NCBI GenBank assembly: GCA_902766885.1
Contig: CACXFS010000056.1
Coordinates: forward strand, 1 to 51,180
Length of the DNA stretch: 51,180 nucleotides
Reading direction: 5' to 3'
From: an uncultured Ruminococcus sp.
Lineage (GTDB): Bacteria; Bacillota; Clostridia; Oscillospirales; Acutalibacteraceae
Below the pieces are notes generated by a model, which was not told the origin of the DNA, did not search any database, and was given only the letters and a program-made list of their open reading frames with translations. The position numbers and the translations under genes were made by a program. Shown here in pieces: positions 7,062 to 14,146 of the stretch (its first letter is position 1; every line of letters begins with the position of its first letter).

Positions 7062-8342
7062 TTAATCACTCCTGTCTGCATATTTAAGCGAAAGGTGAAT
7101 ACCGTTTTCTACATAATTTTTGCTGTAGCTTTTACGGATTATTTCAACATAGCGTTTGCTTTTATCGCAAATTTTATTCTTCTGATAATCAATAATATTC
7201 AGTGCTTTTTCCTGATTATATTTTTCAAAAAATTTCTGCATATCACAAAGCACATTCAGAGCGGCTGACTTTACCGGTATTTTTTCACTGTCAAAGCTGA
7301 TAAGCGTATTTTCATCGTCATATTTTGATGCCTGCTTAATATTTTTTATTGCGCAAATCTGCTCGCTTTCCGAGAAATTTTCATCTTTAAGCGAAGTGAG
7401 ATAGAGTATGAGCATATGAAGAAAATCTATATCCTCCTTAAAAATACCGACAGGGGATAGGGGATTTAAGTCAAGCATACGCAGTTCAATGTGGTTTACT
7501 CCCGCTTTTTCAAGATTTTCAATTGAATTTGCACCGTGAGGTTTCAGCCTTATCGGGTAATAAAGTTCAGATGCTGATTTCAGTAAGCCGTCAGCTATGT
7601 ACTTCTGAATATCGGCAACGTAGCTTTCAAGACTGTCGTAATTTAAAATCGGTATAAACTCGTTCCAGTAGCCGATTTCACTGCATCTTGCAGACGAAAA
7701 CGGCGTTATAACGTCCTTTCCGATTGCGCTGTAGTCAAAAAATGAGCCGTCCATTATCGGACTTGCGGCTGTAAGATATACAATCAGCCAGCTGTATTTT
7801 GTCATTTTTTTAGCAAGCTCAAGGTAGAGGTTGTTATTGTAATCGGTAAAGGAATTAATTTTGCTGTCCTTAAATCCGCAATCCAAAAGCTCGTCGGCAA
7901 AGGAAAAGTTGAAGTGGATTCCCGAAAAAAGCATTTTTTTCTTACCGTATTTTTCGGCAAGGTACTTTCTGTATATTTCCTTGCCTTTCAGACTGCCCTT
8001 AAAGCTTGCAATCGGAATGTCGCTTTCACCTTTTACGTAGGGCGGATTTGAAAACATCCATAAAATTTCACTTTCTGTTTCAAGGCATTTTAATTTCTGC
8101 ACGACAGTATTGTGCAGTGCAGAAAGCTGGCTGTAAACAGAGCCTGTGTCGTCAAAAACGTCGGTGACGATTTCAATCTGATTTTCGCAGAAATCCCTGT
8201 CAATGTGCGGATTGTGTCCGAATGGGTGAGGGGTGTGGGAGAGAAAACCGTCTGTTTTTACCCTCAGGCTCTCTTTCTCAATTCCGAAACTGCCCTTATA
8301 CATATTCTTTATGATATTTTGATTGTCAAAGTTAAAACTCAT
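7062..8342 (-). CDS. gshA: Glutamate-cysteine ligase, type I (GshA / GshF N-terminal type)
   Basis: A 426-aa protein with GSFGIEKESLRV near residue 20, the glutamate- and metal-binding signature of type I ligases. FCENQIEIVTD, FSGIHFNFSF and IELRMLDLNPLSPVG are further family motifs. It makes gamma-glutamylcysteine from Glu, Cys and ATP. The C-terminal ATP-grasp domain of bifunctional GshF is absent, and no glutathione synthetase is present in the window. Start ATG 8342 is preferred over TTG 8357 because homologues start close to this point; its SD is weak. It leads a three-gene operon with the amidotransferase and a second ligase, behind a consensus promoter. Confidence 0.9.
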   Translation of the reverse strand: MSFNFDNQNIIKNMYKGSFGIEKESLRVKTDGFLSHTPHPFGHNPHIDRDFCENQIEIVTDVFDDTGSVYSQLSALHNTVVQKLKCLETESEILWMFSNPPYVKGESDIPIASFKGSLKGKEIYRKYLAEKYGKKKMLFSGIHFNFSFADELLDCGFKDSKINSFTDYNNNLYLELAKKMTKYSWLIVYLTAASPIMDGSFFDYSAIGKDVITPFSSARCSEIGYWNEFIPILNYDSLESYVADIQKYIADGLLKSASELYYPIRLKPHGANSIENLEKAGVNHIELRMLDLNPLSPVGIFKEDIDFLHMLILYLTSLKDENFSESEQICAIKNIKQASKYDDENTLISFDSEKIPVKSAALNVLCDMQKFFEKYNQEKALNIIDYQKNKICDKSKRYVEIIRKSYSKNYVENGIHLSLKYADRSD

Positions 8343-8461
8343 AGTAATCCATCTCAAATCTAATTGATTGCGAGAAAATATCCTCTATATCTGTTTATTC
8401 AAGTTTTATGTCTTTGTTAACAAAAATAATGAATAACATATAATGCCTATATGAATAGTAA

Positions 8462-8495
8462 GTATTATAATACACTTTCATACTCCTTTTGTCAA
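8462..8495 (-). promoter_or_regulatory. Promoter and palindromic operator of the ligase/amidotransferase operon
   Basis: On the minus strand TTGACA (8490-8495), 17-bp spacer, TATTAT (8467-8472). A perfect 12-bp palindrome GTATTATAATAC (8462-8473) covers the -10 box and could be a repressor site. The transcript would start near 8460, giving a 5' leader of about 118 nt. Confidence 0.75.
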
Positions 8496-8525
8496 GAAAA
8501 AAAGAAATTATTGTAAAAAGAAAAG

Positions 8526-8575
8526 AGGTTGTACTAAAGCTCAACGGTCAAACCGCTGTTTAAGTACAACCTTTT
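8526..8575. terminator. Branched bidirectional terminator after the Rrf2 gene
   Basis: A 10-bp perfect outer stem (8526-8535 with 8563-8572) encloses a small CGGT/ACCG hairpin (8545-8555). On the minus strand it is followed by a pyrimidine-rich T tract, and on the plus strand by TTTTATTT. It ends the Rrf2 transcript. Confidence 0.8.
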
Positions 8576-8616
8576 ATTTCTGTTATCTAAAATTCCGACT
8601 TTTTCAATCAACTCGG

Positions 8617-9054
8617 CTATATGACATAATCATTTGCAAGCCTGTCCTTCTGCATATCAATAATATCCTGTAAGGTGATTCCGTCAAGATAATCGCAGAT
8701 AACCTTGTTAAGCCCTTTCCAGATTGGCAGGGTGGGACATTCGCCGCTTCGTTCACAACCTACGGGATTGTAGTCAAGGCAGGCTACGGGAGCAAGACTG
8801 CCCTCGGTAAGACGCAAAATATTACCGACTGTGTATTTGTCGGGAGCTTTGGCAAGCCTGTAACCGCCCTGATAGCCTCTGTTTGTATTGAGAATATCAG
8901 ACCTGTTGAGAATCGGTACAATCTGTTCAAGATATTTTTTCGAAATATTCTGACGAGCTGCAATATCCTTGAGCGCAATGTATCCGTCATTCTGATGCTG
9001 TGCAAGGTCAATGAGCATACGCAGAGCGTATCTTCCTTTTGTTGAAATTTTCAT
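8617..9054 (-). CDS. Rrf2-family transcriptional regulator (CymR/IscR-like)
   Basis: A 145-aa protein starting MKISTKGRYALRMLIDLA, the hallmark N-terminus of the family. A winged helix with KKYLEQIVPIL (recognition helix) and GGYRLAK (wing) follows. Three cysteines lie in C-x7-C-x5-C after ACLDY, close to but wider than the Fe-S ligand spacing of IscR. Relatives include CymR, which senses cysteine status with CysK, and IscR. A second paralogue at 13402-13827 has the same cysteine spacing. The -35/-10 spacer contains CCTACTAA, also found at the metY promoter, so autoregulation is likely. Confidence 0.9.
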   Translation of the reverse strand: MKISTKGRYALRMLIDLAQHQNDGYIALKDIAARQNISKKYLEQIVPILNRSDILNTNRGYQGGYRLAKAPDKYTVGNILRLTEGSLAPVACLDYNPVGCERSGECPTLPIWKGLNKVICDYLDGITLQDIIDMQKDRLANDYVI

Positions 9055-9076
9055 ACTATCAACCGCCTTTGATTGC

Positions 9077-9202
9077 TAAGGACCACTGAATAAATCACAC
9101 AGATAAGTTGTTTGCACATCTTGCTTGCATGTTTTCCGTCAGCTTGCCCAAAAAAATCTGACAGCCCAATATGCACAAACGAGTTAATCAGTGTTTTCCT
9201 AA
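9077..9202. mobile_element. MITE-like inverted-repeat element in the 5' leader of the Rrf2 gene
   Basis: About 126 bp framed by imperfect terminal inverted repeats (TAAGGA..CACTGAATAA at the left, TTAATCAGTG..TCCTAA at the right). Internal stems pair GTTTG-type and GTCAG/CTGAC segments. There is no coding capacity. It lies between the promoter (9207-9235) and the start codon, so the mRNA would fold it into a branched hairpin. It could be a small non-autonomous insertion element or a structured leader; a genome-wide copy search would decide. Confidence 0.5.
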
Positions 9203-9206
9203 TACA

Positions 9207-9235
9207 ATAATAACATATATTTAGTAGGCATTCAA
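9207..9235 (-). promoter_or_regulatory. Promoter of the Rrf2 gene with CCTACTAA operator-like box
   Basis: Minus strand TTGAAT (9230-9235), 17-bp spacer, TATTAT (9207-9212). The spacer contains CCTACTAA, shared with the metY promoter region, so bound regulator would block RNA polymerase. Confidence 0.65.
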
Positions 9236-9245
9236 GGGAAATTGT

Positions 9246-10670
9246 TTACAGCGGACGTGTGATTTTATTTGTCGCAGTAATAAGGCGGCACTGACTTAGC
9301 CCGTCAAAAATTACCGATACCTTTTTGGTGTAGCTTTCACTGTCTACGTTTTCGTCAATAACAAAGCTTGCATTGTGTTTTCTCAGAAGCTGGGCGGTAG
9401 TCATAAGTCCGATACCGCTTCCGCCTGTTTTCTTATGTGTGGTAATTCTCCTTTTGCCGAGATTGTCAATAACCTTTTTTTCAAACGGAATACCGCTGTC
9501 ATAAACGCTGATAATAAAGCTTTCGGTTTCCGTGCCGAGCACAACCAAAACATTTCTCTTTTTTGCTTCACGAACGGCGATAAGTGCGTTTTCACCGAGG
9601 TCAAGGATAAGGGTGTTCAAATCATTTTCGCAAATCAAATCTTTTGCAGACTCTTTTATGTCACAAGTAACCGACAAATCAAATGAAACATTGTCTTTAT
9701 TTGCCCTTTTCATAAGGTATTTAAGGCTTGCGTCTATTGAGAAAATCCCTGTTTGTGCAAGGGTTTTGTGCAGATTTTCGTAATCAGTTAAAATTGTGCT
9801 TCTTTCAGAAGACATAGCCTTGAGCTGAGTAAGCAGAGCTTGTGACTTTTCCTTTTGCTCGTCGGGAGAATTGCAGGCTAAAATTTCCTCAACAGCCGAC
9901 TCCATTGCCGGAATCAGCTTGTTATCACGGTGAATAATGCTTGATAATTCGTCGTTGTTTTGCTTTAATTTCTGATTAATTTCCTGCTGTTCGGCAAGAG
10001 ATTTTTCAAGTATCTCAACGTTGCGCTTATAAACCTTTTCGAGATAGATGTTTGTAATGTGCTTTTTCCACCAGAACAGCAACAGCAGACCGATGATAAT
10101 TACACAGAACAGAATTATTGTTCCTATGAAATAAGGATTTTTTTCGTTGTTGAACAGAGATGCGAGCAACAGCAGTGACAGGCTTATTAAAACTCCCAAA
10201 TCACTTGTTAACTTTGACTTATATGCCGCAATACCTTTTTTGAACCTTTTTATTTTAAATAGAAGAAGACACAGTACAGTTTGAAAAATTCCAATAAAGA
10301 AAAATGAAATGATGTTTAATGCGCTGTTATCAAGTCGGCTGAATAAAATATATGCAGCAGGAGCAGTTATGAAACTTGAAATTATGTAAGTCAAGTAGCT
10401 TATGCCAACGGATATTGTAGTAAAGGAAAACGCATTGGTAATAGGTATTTTGCAGAATAAATAAAAAATAACGGTAAGTAAACAAATGATAATAATTAAG
10501 GTAAGATGAATGTAATTTTCTCTTGTTAAATATACGATAAAAGTTAATGGGATTGCAAGAAACAAGTATATAGCTTTTTGTAGTTTACTGAAAGTTATAT
10601 TTTGTAATTTTACAAAGATGTAGATACTGCAAAGAATAATGAAAAAATACTTTAATGCAACGCTAATCAT
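9246..10670 (-). CDS. GHKL-type membrane sensor histidine kinase
   Basis: A 474-aa protein. The first 205 or so residues hold about six hydrophobic membrane segments, ending in the WWKK boundary. A coiled coil (about 210-290) leads to a C-terminal GHKL ATPase with DLGENA (N box), YDSGIPF (G1) and GGSGIGLMTT (G2). This architecture matches peptide-sensing AgrC/ComD-like kinases and other unorthodox sensors. No canonical H-box with HE(L/F)RTP is visible; IIHRDNK near 247 is the likely phosphoacceptor region. A Spo0A-like regulator lies upstream on the same strand, with a plus-strand micro-ORF between them. SD CAGGAGG precedes ATG 10670. Confidence 0.88.
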   Translation of the reverse strand: MISVALKYFFIILCSIYIFVKLQNITFSKLQKAIYLFLAIPLTFIVYLTRENYIHLTLIIIICLLTVIFYLFCKIPITNAFSFTTISVGISYLTYIISSFITAPAAYILFSRLDNSALNIISFFFIGIFQTVLCLLLFKIKRFKKGIAAYKSKLTSDLGVLISLSLLLLASLFNNEKNPYFIGTIILFCVIIIGLLLLFWWKKHITNIYLEKVYKRNVEILEKSLAEQQEINQKLKQNNDELSSIIHRDNKLIPAMESAVEEILACNSPDEQKEKSQALLTQLKAMSSERSTILTDYENLHKTLAQTGIFSIDASLKYLMKRANKDNVSFDLSVTCDIKESAKDLICENDLNTLILDLGENALIAVREAKKRNVLVVLGTETESFIISVYDSGIPFEKKVIDNLGKRRITTHKKTGGSGIGLMTTAQLLRKHNASFVIDENVDSESYTKKVSVIFDGLSQCRLITATNKITRPL

Positions 10671-10721
10671 CTTATCCTCCTGAAAAAAACCTACATTTTT
10701 TACCGATAAACTGACAATACA

Positions 10722-10792
10722 TACAAATTTAAAAATATGCCTCCTTTTCTTAAAATTTTGTTATAGCTAATAGCAAATTTTGAGAAGGAGGC
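10722..10792 (+). promoter_or_regulatory. Weak promoter and 54-nt hairpin sequestering the SD of the micro-ORF
   Basis: A long imperfect hairpin spans 10739-10792; its arms GCCTCCTT and AAGGAGGC pair perfectly at the base. The right arm contains AAGGAGG (10785-10791), the SD of the following 14-codon ORF, so translation would be blocked when folded. A weak promoter (TTTACC at 10699-10704, 17 bp, TACAAA at 10722-10727) would start transcription just before the hairpin. Confidence 0.5.
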
Positions 10793-10799
10793 TTTGAAT

Positions 10800-10844
10800 A
10801 TGCTGGAATACTGGATTTGGTTTATTTCATTATTTGGTATCTGA
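10800..10844 (+). CDS. 14-codon micro-ORF MLEYWIWFISLFGI between kinase and regulator
   Basis: ATG 10800 lies 8 nt after a perfect AAGGAGG and encodes a hydrophobic, Trp-rich 14-residue peptide. A terminator follows 4 nt after the stop, so the unit reads as a complete tiny gene on the strand opposite its neighbours. Its position between a GHKL kinase and its regulator invites the idea of a signal or membrane peptide. An alternative is a relic of dprA, whose N-terminus in clostridia can look like YWIWL...GI. No longer frame continues beyond the stop. Function unknown. Confidence 0.4.
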   Translation: MLEYWIWFISLFGI

Positions 10845-10848
10845 TTTT

Positions 10849-10884
10849 AAAAAACGGGTTGCATAAAAATGTAACCTGTTTTTT
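10849..10884. terminator. Bidirectional terminator between micro-ORF and response regulator
   Basis: A stem of 12 bp with one G-T pair (10849-10860 with 10873-10884) has A6 and T6 outer ends, so it can act in both directions. It overlaps the stop codon of the regulator gene. Confidence 0.75.
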
Positions 10885-11668
10885 AATACTCATTTTTTAT
10901 CTTGTTTGCGTAGTAAAATATAAATTCCGTAAGTGTCGGCACACCCTTTGACGAGCTGATTTTAGCTGTGTAGTTTGTAAGCAGGTCGTCAATGCTTGAC
11001 GTTGCCCACGCCCGGTTAATAGCGTTCTGCATTGCCCGCTCAACACTGCATTCGGTTTTGCCGTACTTTTTGGCAATAATACTGCAAAGGTTCTGCGTAG
11101 GCTCTTTAATTGTAATCAGAATTGCGTCAGTCAGGTATTTATATCCGACAGCTTTCTGATTAACACCGATGAGATTAAGCTCTGCAATAATTCGCCTTGT
11201 AATTCTCTTGTGATAGTATGCAGGTGATTCAACTTCTTCTGAATCATCTATATGAGTTTGTTTTCTGCTCTTTATTACCGGAGCGAGCATTCGCAGAAAA
11301 TCAATTACCGACTTTTCACTGTACCCCTCCTGATGCTTAGACATAATATAGTCAGCACCAAGCTGTCTTGCAGTTTCATAAGTAACAGCGCTTGAGTTGT
11401 TGGTGGTTATAAGAATATACGGTACCTTGCTGAGCGACATATCCTTGATTCCGCTTAAAACATTCAGCCCGCTTCCGCTGCCTTGATGAAGCTCCAAATC
11501 AAGAATTACAACGTCAGGCAGAGTGTCACGAATATAATCAAGTGCTTTAAAGGCATTGTTTGTCACTCCGACAAGTATCATATCGTCAGAATTATCGGCA
11601 AGATTTATAATTTGTTTGCAGGCGTATTGGTCATCTTCAACAAGAAGTATTGATAGTTTATTGTCCAT
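10883..11668 (-). CDS. Spo0A-like response regulator (REC + Spo0A-type DNA-binding domain)
   Basis: A 261-aa protein. The receiver domain at 1-125 has LVEDD (acidic pocket), VVILDLEL (phospho-acceptor Asp), LITTN and MSKH (Lys). The C-terminal 110 residues match the Spo0A effector domain: LIGVNQKAVGYKYLTDAI, then IAKKYGKTECSVERAMQNAI, then AWATSSIDDLL and PTLTEFI. Spo0A controls entry into sporulation. Whether this is the main Spo0A or a paralogue is unclear; the usual neighbour spoIVB is absent and a GHKL kinase is nearby, which favours a paralogue. ATG 11668 with GAGG upstream is chosen; the longer frame to 11764 runs through the promoter. Confidence 0.88.
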   Translation of the reverse strand: MDNKLSILLVEDDQYACKQIINLADNSDDMILVGVTNNAFKALDYIRDTLPDVVILDLELHQGSGSGLNVLSGIKDMSLSKVPYILITTNNSSAVTYETARQLGADYIMSKHQEGYSEKSVIDFLRMLAPVIKSRKQTHIDDSEEVESPAYYHKRITRRIIAELNLIGVNQKAVGYKYLTDAILITIKEPTQNLCSIIAKKYGKTECSVERAMQNAINRAWATSSIDDLLTNYTAKISSSKGVPTLTEFIFYYANKIKNEY

Positions 11669-11715
11669 AGCAGCCTCGATAATGTTGATTATGCATGATA
11701 TTTTCTGTTGAGTAT

Positions 11716-11765
11716 ATAATATCACATTTTTCAACAAAAAGCAACAAAAAGCAACAGGAAACAAT
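11716..11765 (-). promoter_or_regulatory. Promoter of the Spo0A-like gene with 10-bp-spaced direct repeats
   Basis: Minus strand TTGCTT (11739-11744), 17 bp, TATTAT (11716-11721). On the plus strand CAAC/CAAT occurs at 11732, 11742, 11752 and 11762, exactly 10 bp apart within A-rich repeats. Sites on one helix face overlapping the -35 suit binding by a response-regulator multimer, possibly autoregulation. Confidence 0.5.
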
Positions 11766-11898
11766 ATTATTGACTAAATTTATTTGTTTTTGTTCTGAGG
11801 TAAAATAATATGTAAATAGAAAAATTGTGTTTTATTTATCAAAAAATATCCCTGCAAATAAATTTATTAATGAAATAAATCTTGGGTGATAAAAATAT

Positions 11899-12264
11899 AT
11901 GGAAAAAACGTTCGGTTCGTTCATTTATAAAAAAAGAACACAAAAGCATATTTCACTTCGTGGACTTGCGAAGATGATTGATGTATCGCCGGTGTATGTT
12001 TCAAGTATGGAAAGGGGCAAACGTGCCGCACCGACATATCCTGTTCTGATGAAAATTGCAAATGCGCTTATACTAAGTGAAGAAGAAAAGACTGTAATGT
12101 TCGATTTGGCGGCAAAATCGAAAAAATCCTTGTCATTGGCTGAAGATTTGCTTGAGTACATTAACGGTAACGAAATTGTTCACAAGGCTTTGAGAACGGC
12201 AAAAAAGTGCAATGCTACCGATGAGGACTGGCAGAATTTTATTGACAGCATTTCGGAAAAATAA
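11899..12264 (+). CDS. XRE-family helix-turn-helix regulator
   Basis: A 121-aa protein. Residues 1-70 form the Cro/CI helix-turn-helix: FGSFIYKKRTQKHISLRGLAK, quoted in parts as FGSFIYKKR and SLRGLAKMIDVSPVYVSSME, with conserved RG and P-x-Y-P-V-L positions. The C-terminal half is a charged helix region without a known sensor fold. It stands alone with its own terminator. The SD is weak (GGTGATAAA). Probably a transcriptional repressor of unknown target. Confidence 0.85.
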   Translation: MEKTFGSFIYKKRTQKHISLRGLAKMIDVSPVYVSSMERGKRAAPTYPVLMKIANALILSEEEKTVMFDLAAKSKKSLSLAEDLLEYINGNEIVHKALRTAKKCNATDEDWQNFIDSISEK

Positions 12265-12279
12265 ATACGTTTAAATTTT

Positions 12280-12306
12280 AGGCGCTCGGTTACGGGCGCT
12301 TTTTTA
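12280..12306 (+). terminator. Terminator after the XRE gene
   Basis: A GC-rich stem (AGGCGCTCG with CGGGCGCT, one bulge) is followed by six T residues. Confidence 0.75.
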
Positions 12307-12402
12307 CTTTATAGTTATGCCGTCCCTGATAATCGAAAATTTTCTGCAAATAATATGTTTGACTGCAAGGTACATATTCTCTAAATTTTCGGAGGCGGTA
12401 CA

Positions 12403-13335
12403 ATGAACATATTCACGTCGGTGATTTTTCAGATTGCCGTTCTGTTTTCTTTTATCCTTATCGGTTTTATCCTTTGCAGGCTCAATTTACTTCCGAGGGA
12501 AGCGTCAACCGTATTTTCAAGGCTTGAAAACAGAATTTTAATGCCTGCTGTTGTAATCAATACTTTTCGGACAAACTGCACGATAGAAAATATCACCCAT
12601 AAGTGGGTGTTTATCGCCTACAGCGCAGTTATTCTTGCGTTTTGTATTCTTGTCGCTTTCATAGTCAGCCGTTTCCTCGGCAAAACGCCGTATCTTCAGA
12701 AAATATACAGGTACTCAATTGCAGTTTCAAACTTCGGTTTTGTCGGTACGGCTATGGTTTCGGGAATTTACGGAGCAGACAGCATTGAACTTTTCGACTA
12801 TCTTATGTTTACTCTGCCGCTGAATATGTTTACCTATTCAATCGGAATTGCGTGGCTCGTTCCTAACGGAGGCAGGGTGTTTTCATTTAAAACATTTTTA
12901 AATCCGATTTTTGTGTCGCTGTTTATCGGTGCGGCGCTCGGCTTGCTCAATCTTCCTAAAACCGAGCTTGTCACCTCGGTAATTTCATCAGCGGCCGGCT
13001 GTATGTCGCCGATTGCTATGATTCTGACGGGCTTTGTTATCGGCGGTTACAGACTGCCTGAGCTGTTCAGACATTGGCAAACCTATGTTGTTGCAGGAAT
13101 AAGGCTTGTTGCTTTGCCTGCCGTTGTTGTCACTGTTTTAAAGCTGTTGAATACTCCGCAGGAAATAATAATTGCAACGCTCTGTGCTCACGCAATGCCG
13201 CTTGGCTTAAATACAGTCATAATGCCGTCGGCATACGGTGAAAATCCGGAAACAGGTGCAAGTATGGCGCTTGTGTCGCAAATCTGCTCTGTGTTTACAA
13301 TTCCGACTTTATTTTTTATTTTCGGATACGCATAA
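12403..13335 (+). CDS. AEC-family (auxin efflux carrier-like) membrane transporter
   Basis: A 310-aa integral membrane protein with about ten hydrophobic helices. Family features include the N-terminal GFILCRLNLLP, the RLENRILMPAVV helix break, SNFGFVGTAMV and MPLGLNTVI near the end. Bacterial members export or import small carboxylates such as malate. SD GGAGGCGG precedes ATG 12403. It lies just upstream of the second Rrf2 regulator on the same strand, but that gene has its own promoter, so co-regulation is uncertain. Confidence 0.88.
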   Translation: MNIFTSVIFQIAVLFSFILIGFILCRLNLLPREASTVFSRLENRILMPAVVINTFRTNCTIENITHKWVFIAYSAVILAFCILVAFIVSRFLGKTPYLQKIYRYSIAVSNFGFVGTAMVSGIYGADSIELFDYLMFTLPLNMFTYSIGIAWLVPNGGRVFSFKTFLNPIFVSLFIGAALGLLNLPKTELVTSVISSAAGCMSPIAMILTGFVIGGYRLPELFRHWQTYVVAGIRLVALPAVVVTVLKLLNTPQEIIIATLCAHAMPLGLNTVIMPSAYGENPETGASMALVSQICSVFTIPTLFFIFGYA

Positions 13336-13364
13336 TTGACAAGGCGTAAATATTGTGATATTCT
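13336..13364 (+). promoter_or_regulatory. Promoter of the second Rrf2 gene
   Basis: TTGACA (13336-13341) starts directly after the transporter stop, 17-bp spacer, TATTCT (13359-13364). Confidence 0.7.
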
Positions 13365-13401
13365 TAAATCATAGTAATTATATATGAATTAAGGTGATGA
13401 C

Positions 13402-13827
13402 TTGAAAATTTCAACAAAAGGGCGCTACGCAGTCAGACTTATGGTAGATTTAGCGCAGAACGATAACGGCGAGAATATCTCGCTTAAGGATATTGCAAAA
13501 CGTCAGAATTTGTCACTGAAATACCTTGAACAGATTATTACGGTGCTTACAAAGGCAGGTTATGTCATTAGCACACGAGGTTCAAACGGCGGCTATCGCC
13601 TTACGCACAAGCCTGAATATTATACAGTAGGGATGATTTTACGCCTTACCGAGGGCAGTCTGGCTCCTGTTTCGTGCCTTGACGGCGATATGAACACCTG
13701 CGAGCGCAGAGAAAATTGCGGTACTCTGTTTGTGTGGGAGGAACTTTACAAGGCTATCTGCGGTGTGGTTGATAACATAACAATTGCCGATATTATAAAT
13801 AAAGGTGCAGATAACTATATAATATAG
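13402..13827 (+). CDS. Rrf2-family regulator, likely controlling cysteine synthesis (CymR-like)
   Basis: A 141-aa protein. The start is a TTG at 13402 preceded by AAGGTGAT; the resulting MKISTKGRYAVRLMVDLAQ is the canonical family N-terminus, quoted to 19 residues. Winged-helix elements SLKYLEQIITVL and NGGYRLTH follow. Cysteines lie as C-x7-C-x5-C, as in the paralogue at 8617-9054, and the segment VGMILRLTEGSLAPV is nearly identical between them. It lies 0.4 kb upstream of metY-cysK on the same strand. In Bacillus, CymR binds CysK and represses sulfur genes, which makes this a strong candidate regulator of metY-cysK. Confidence 0.9.
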   Translation: MKISTKGRYAVRLMVDLAQNDNGENISLKDIAKRQNLSLKYLEQIITVLTKAGYVISTRGSNGGYRLTHKPEYYTVGMILRLTEGSLAPVSCLDGDMNTCERRENCGTLFVWEELYKAICGVVDNITIADIINKGADNYII

Positions 13828-13875
13828 AGTGCATATTATCCGTGCCTATGGTTAATATGTTTATTTCTGAACAAT

Positions 13876-13952
13876 GTAGGGAACGGTCTTGACCGTTCCG
13901 CCTCCTCATATGTTAGCTGTAACCCAACGGAACAGTCAAGACTGTTACCTAC
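13876..13952. repeat. Dispersed intergenic palindrome (GGAACGGTC family), copy 1
   Basis: A 77-nt element beginning GTAGGGAACGGTC and ending in a CTAC with inverted symmetry. Each arm is itself palindromic (GAACGGTC/GACCGTTC). The right arm is decayed (GGAACAGTCAAGACTGTTACC). A better copy is at 16739-16817. The rest of the 396-bp interval holds the metY promoter and leader. Confidence 0.8.
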
Positions 13953-13972
13953 AGTTAAACTTTAAATAAATC

Positions 13973-13988
13973 ATACTAATTAAGTAGG
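13973..13988 (+). promoter_or_regulatory. Candidate Rrf2 operator upstream of the metY -35
   Basis: An imperfect palindrome TACTAATTAAGTA with CCTACTT on its complementary strand, resembling the CCTACTAA box downstream and the one in the other Rrf2 promoter. It lies 30 bp before the -35. Confidence 0.45.
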
Positions 13989-14017
13989 AAAAATATGAAA
14001 TATTTTTAAAAAACCTA

Positions 14018-14072
14018 TTGACAAATAAAAATAGTGTGGTATTATATAGGTACAAAAGCAAATCCTACTAAT
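14018..14072 (+). promoter_or_regulatory. metY-cysK promoter with CCTACTAA box at the start site
   Basis: TTGACA (14018-14023), 16-bp spacer, TATTAT (14040-14045). CCTACTAAT (14064-14072) lies about 12-20 nt after the expected start, a typical repressor position. The leader to metY is about 170 nt. Confidence 0.75.
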
Positions 14073-14101
14073 CTAATGGGAAATATAGGAATGGTGATTT
14101 T

Positions 14102-14146
14102 ATGATAATTTTTGCAAAACGATGTTGTTTTGATACCCGAATGTGA
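14102..14146 (+). CDS. Cys-codon leader peptide MIIFAKRCCFDTRM
   Basis: A 14-codon ORF in the metY leader, from ATG 14102 to TGA 14146, after GGTGAT. It contains two adjacent Cys codons (14123-14128) although the genes downstream make cysteine and homocysteine. Leader peptides with runs of the controlled amino acid are the hallmark of ribosome-mediated attenuation. The Cys codons lie in the 5' arm of a potential stem (14121-14133), so a stalled ribosome would prevent that stem. Low-cysteine stalling as the trigger is inferred. Confidence 0.5.
   Translation: MIIFAKRCCFDTRM

Noticed and set aside
8617-9054. Firm assignment as IscR with a [2Fe-2S] cluster
   Set aside because: Cysteine spacing is C-x7-C-x5-C in both paralogues, wider than in IscR, and no isc/suf genes are nearby.
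10800-10844. Start of a dprA gene
   Set aside because: The YWIW...GI resemblance is limited to 14 codons and an in-frame stop with a terminator follows; kept as an alternative origin only.
10883-11668. Naming the response regulator Spo0A outright
   Set aside because: The domain is Spo0A-like, but the neighbourhood lacks the usual spo0A partners and includes a kinase gene.
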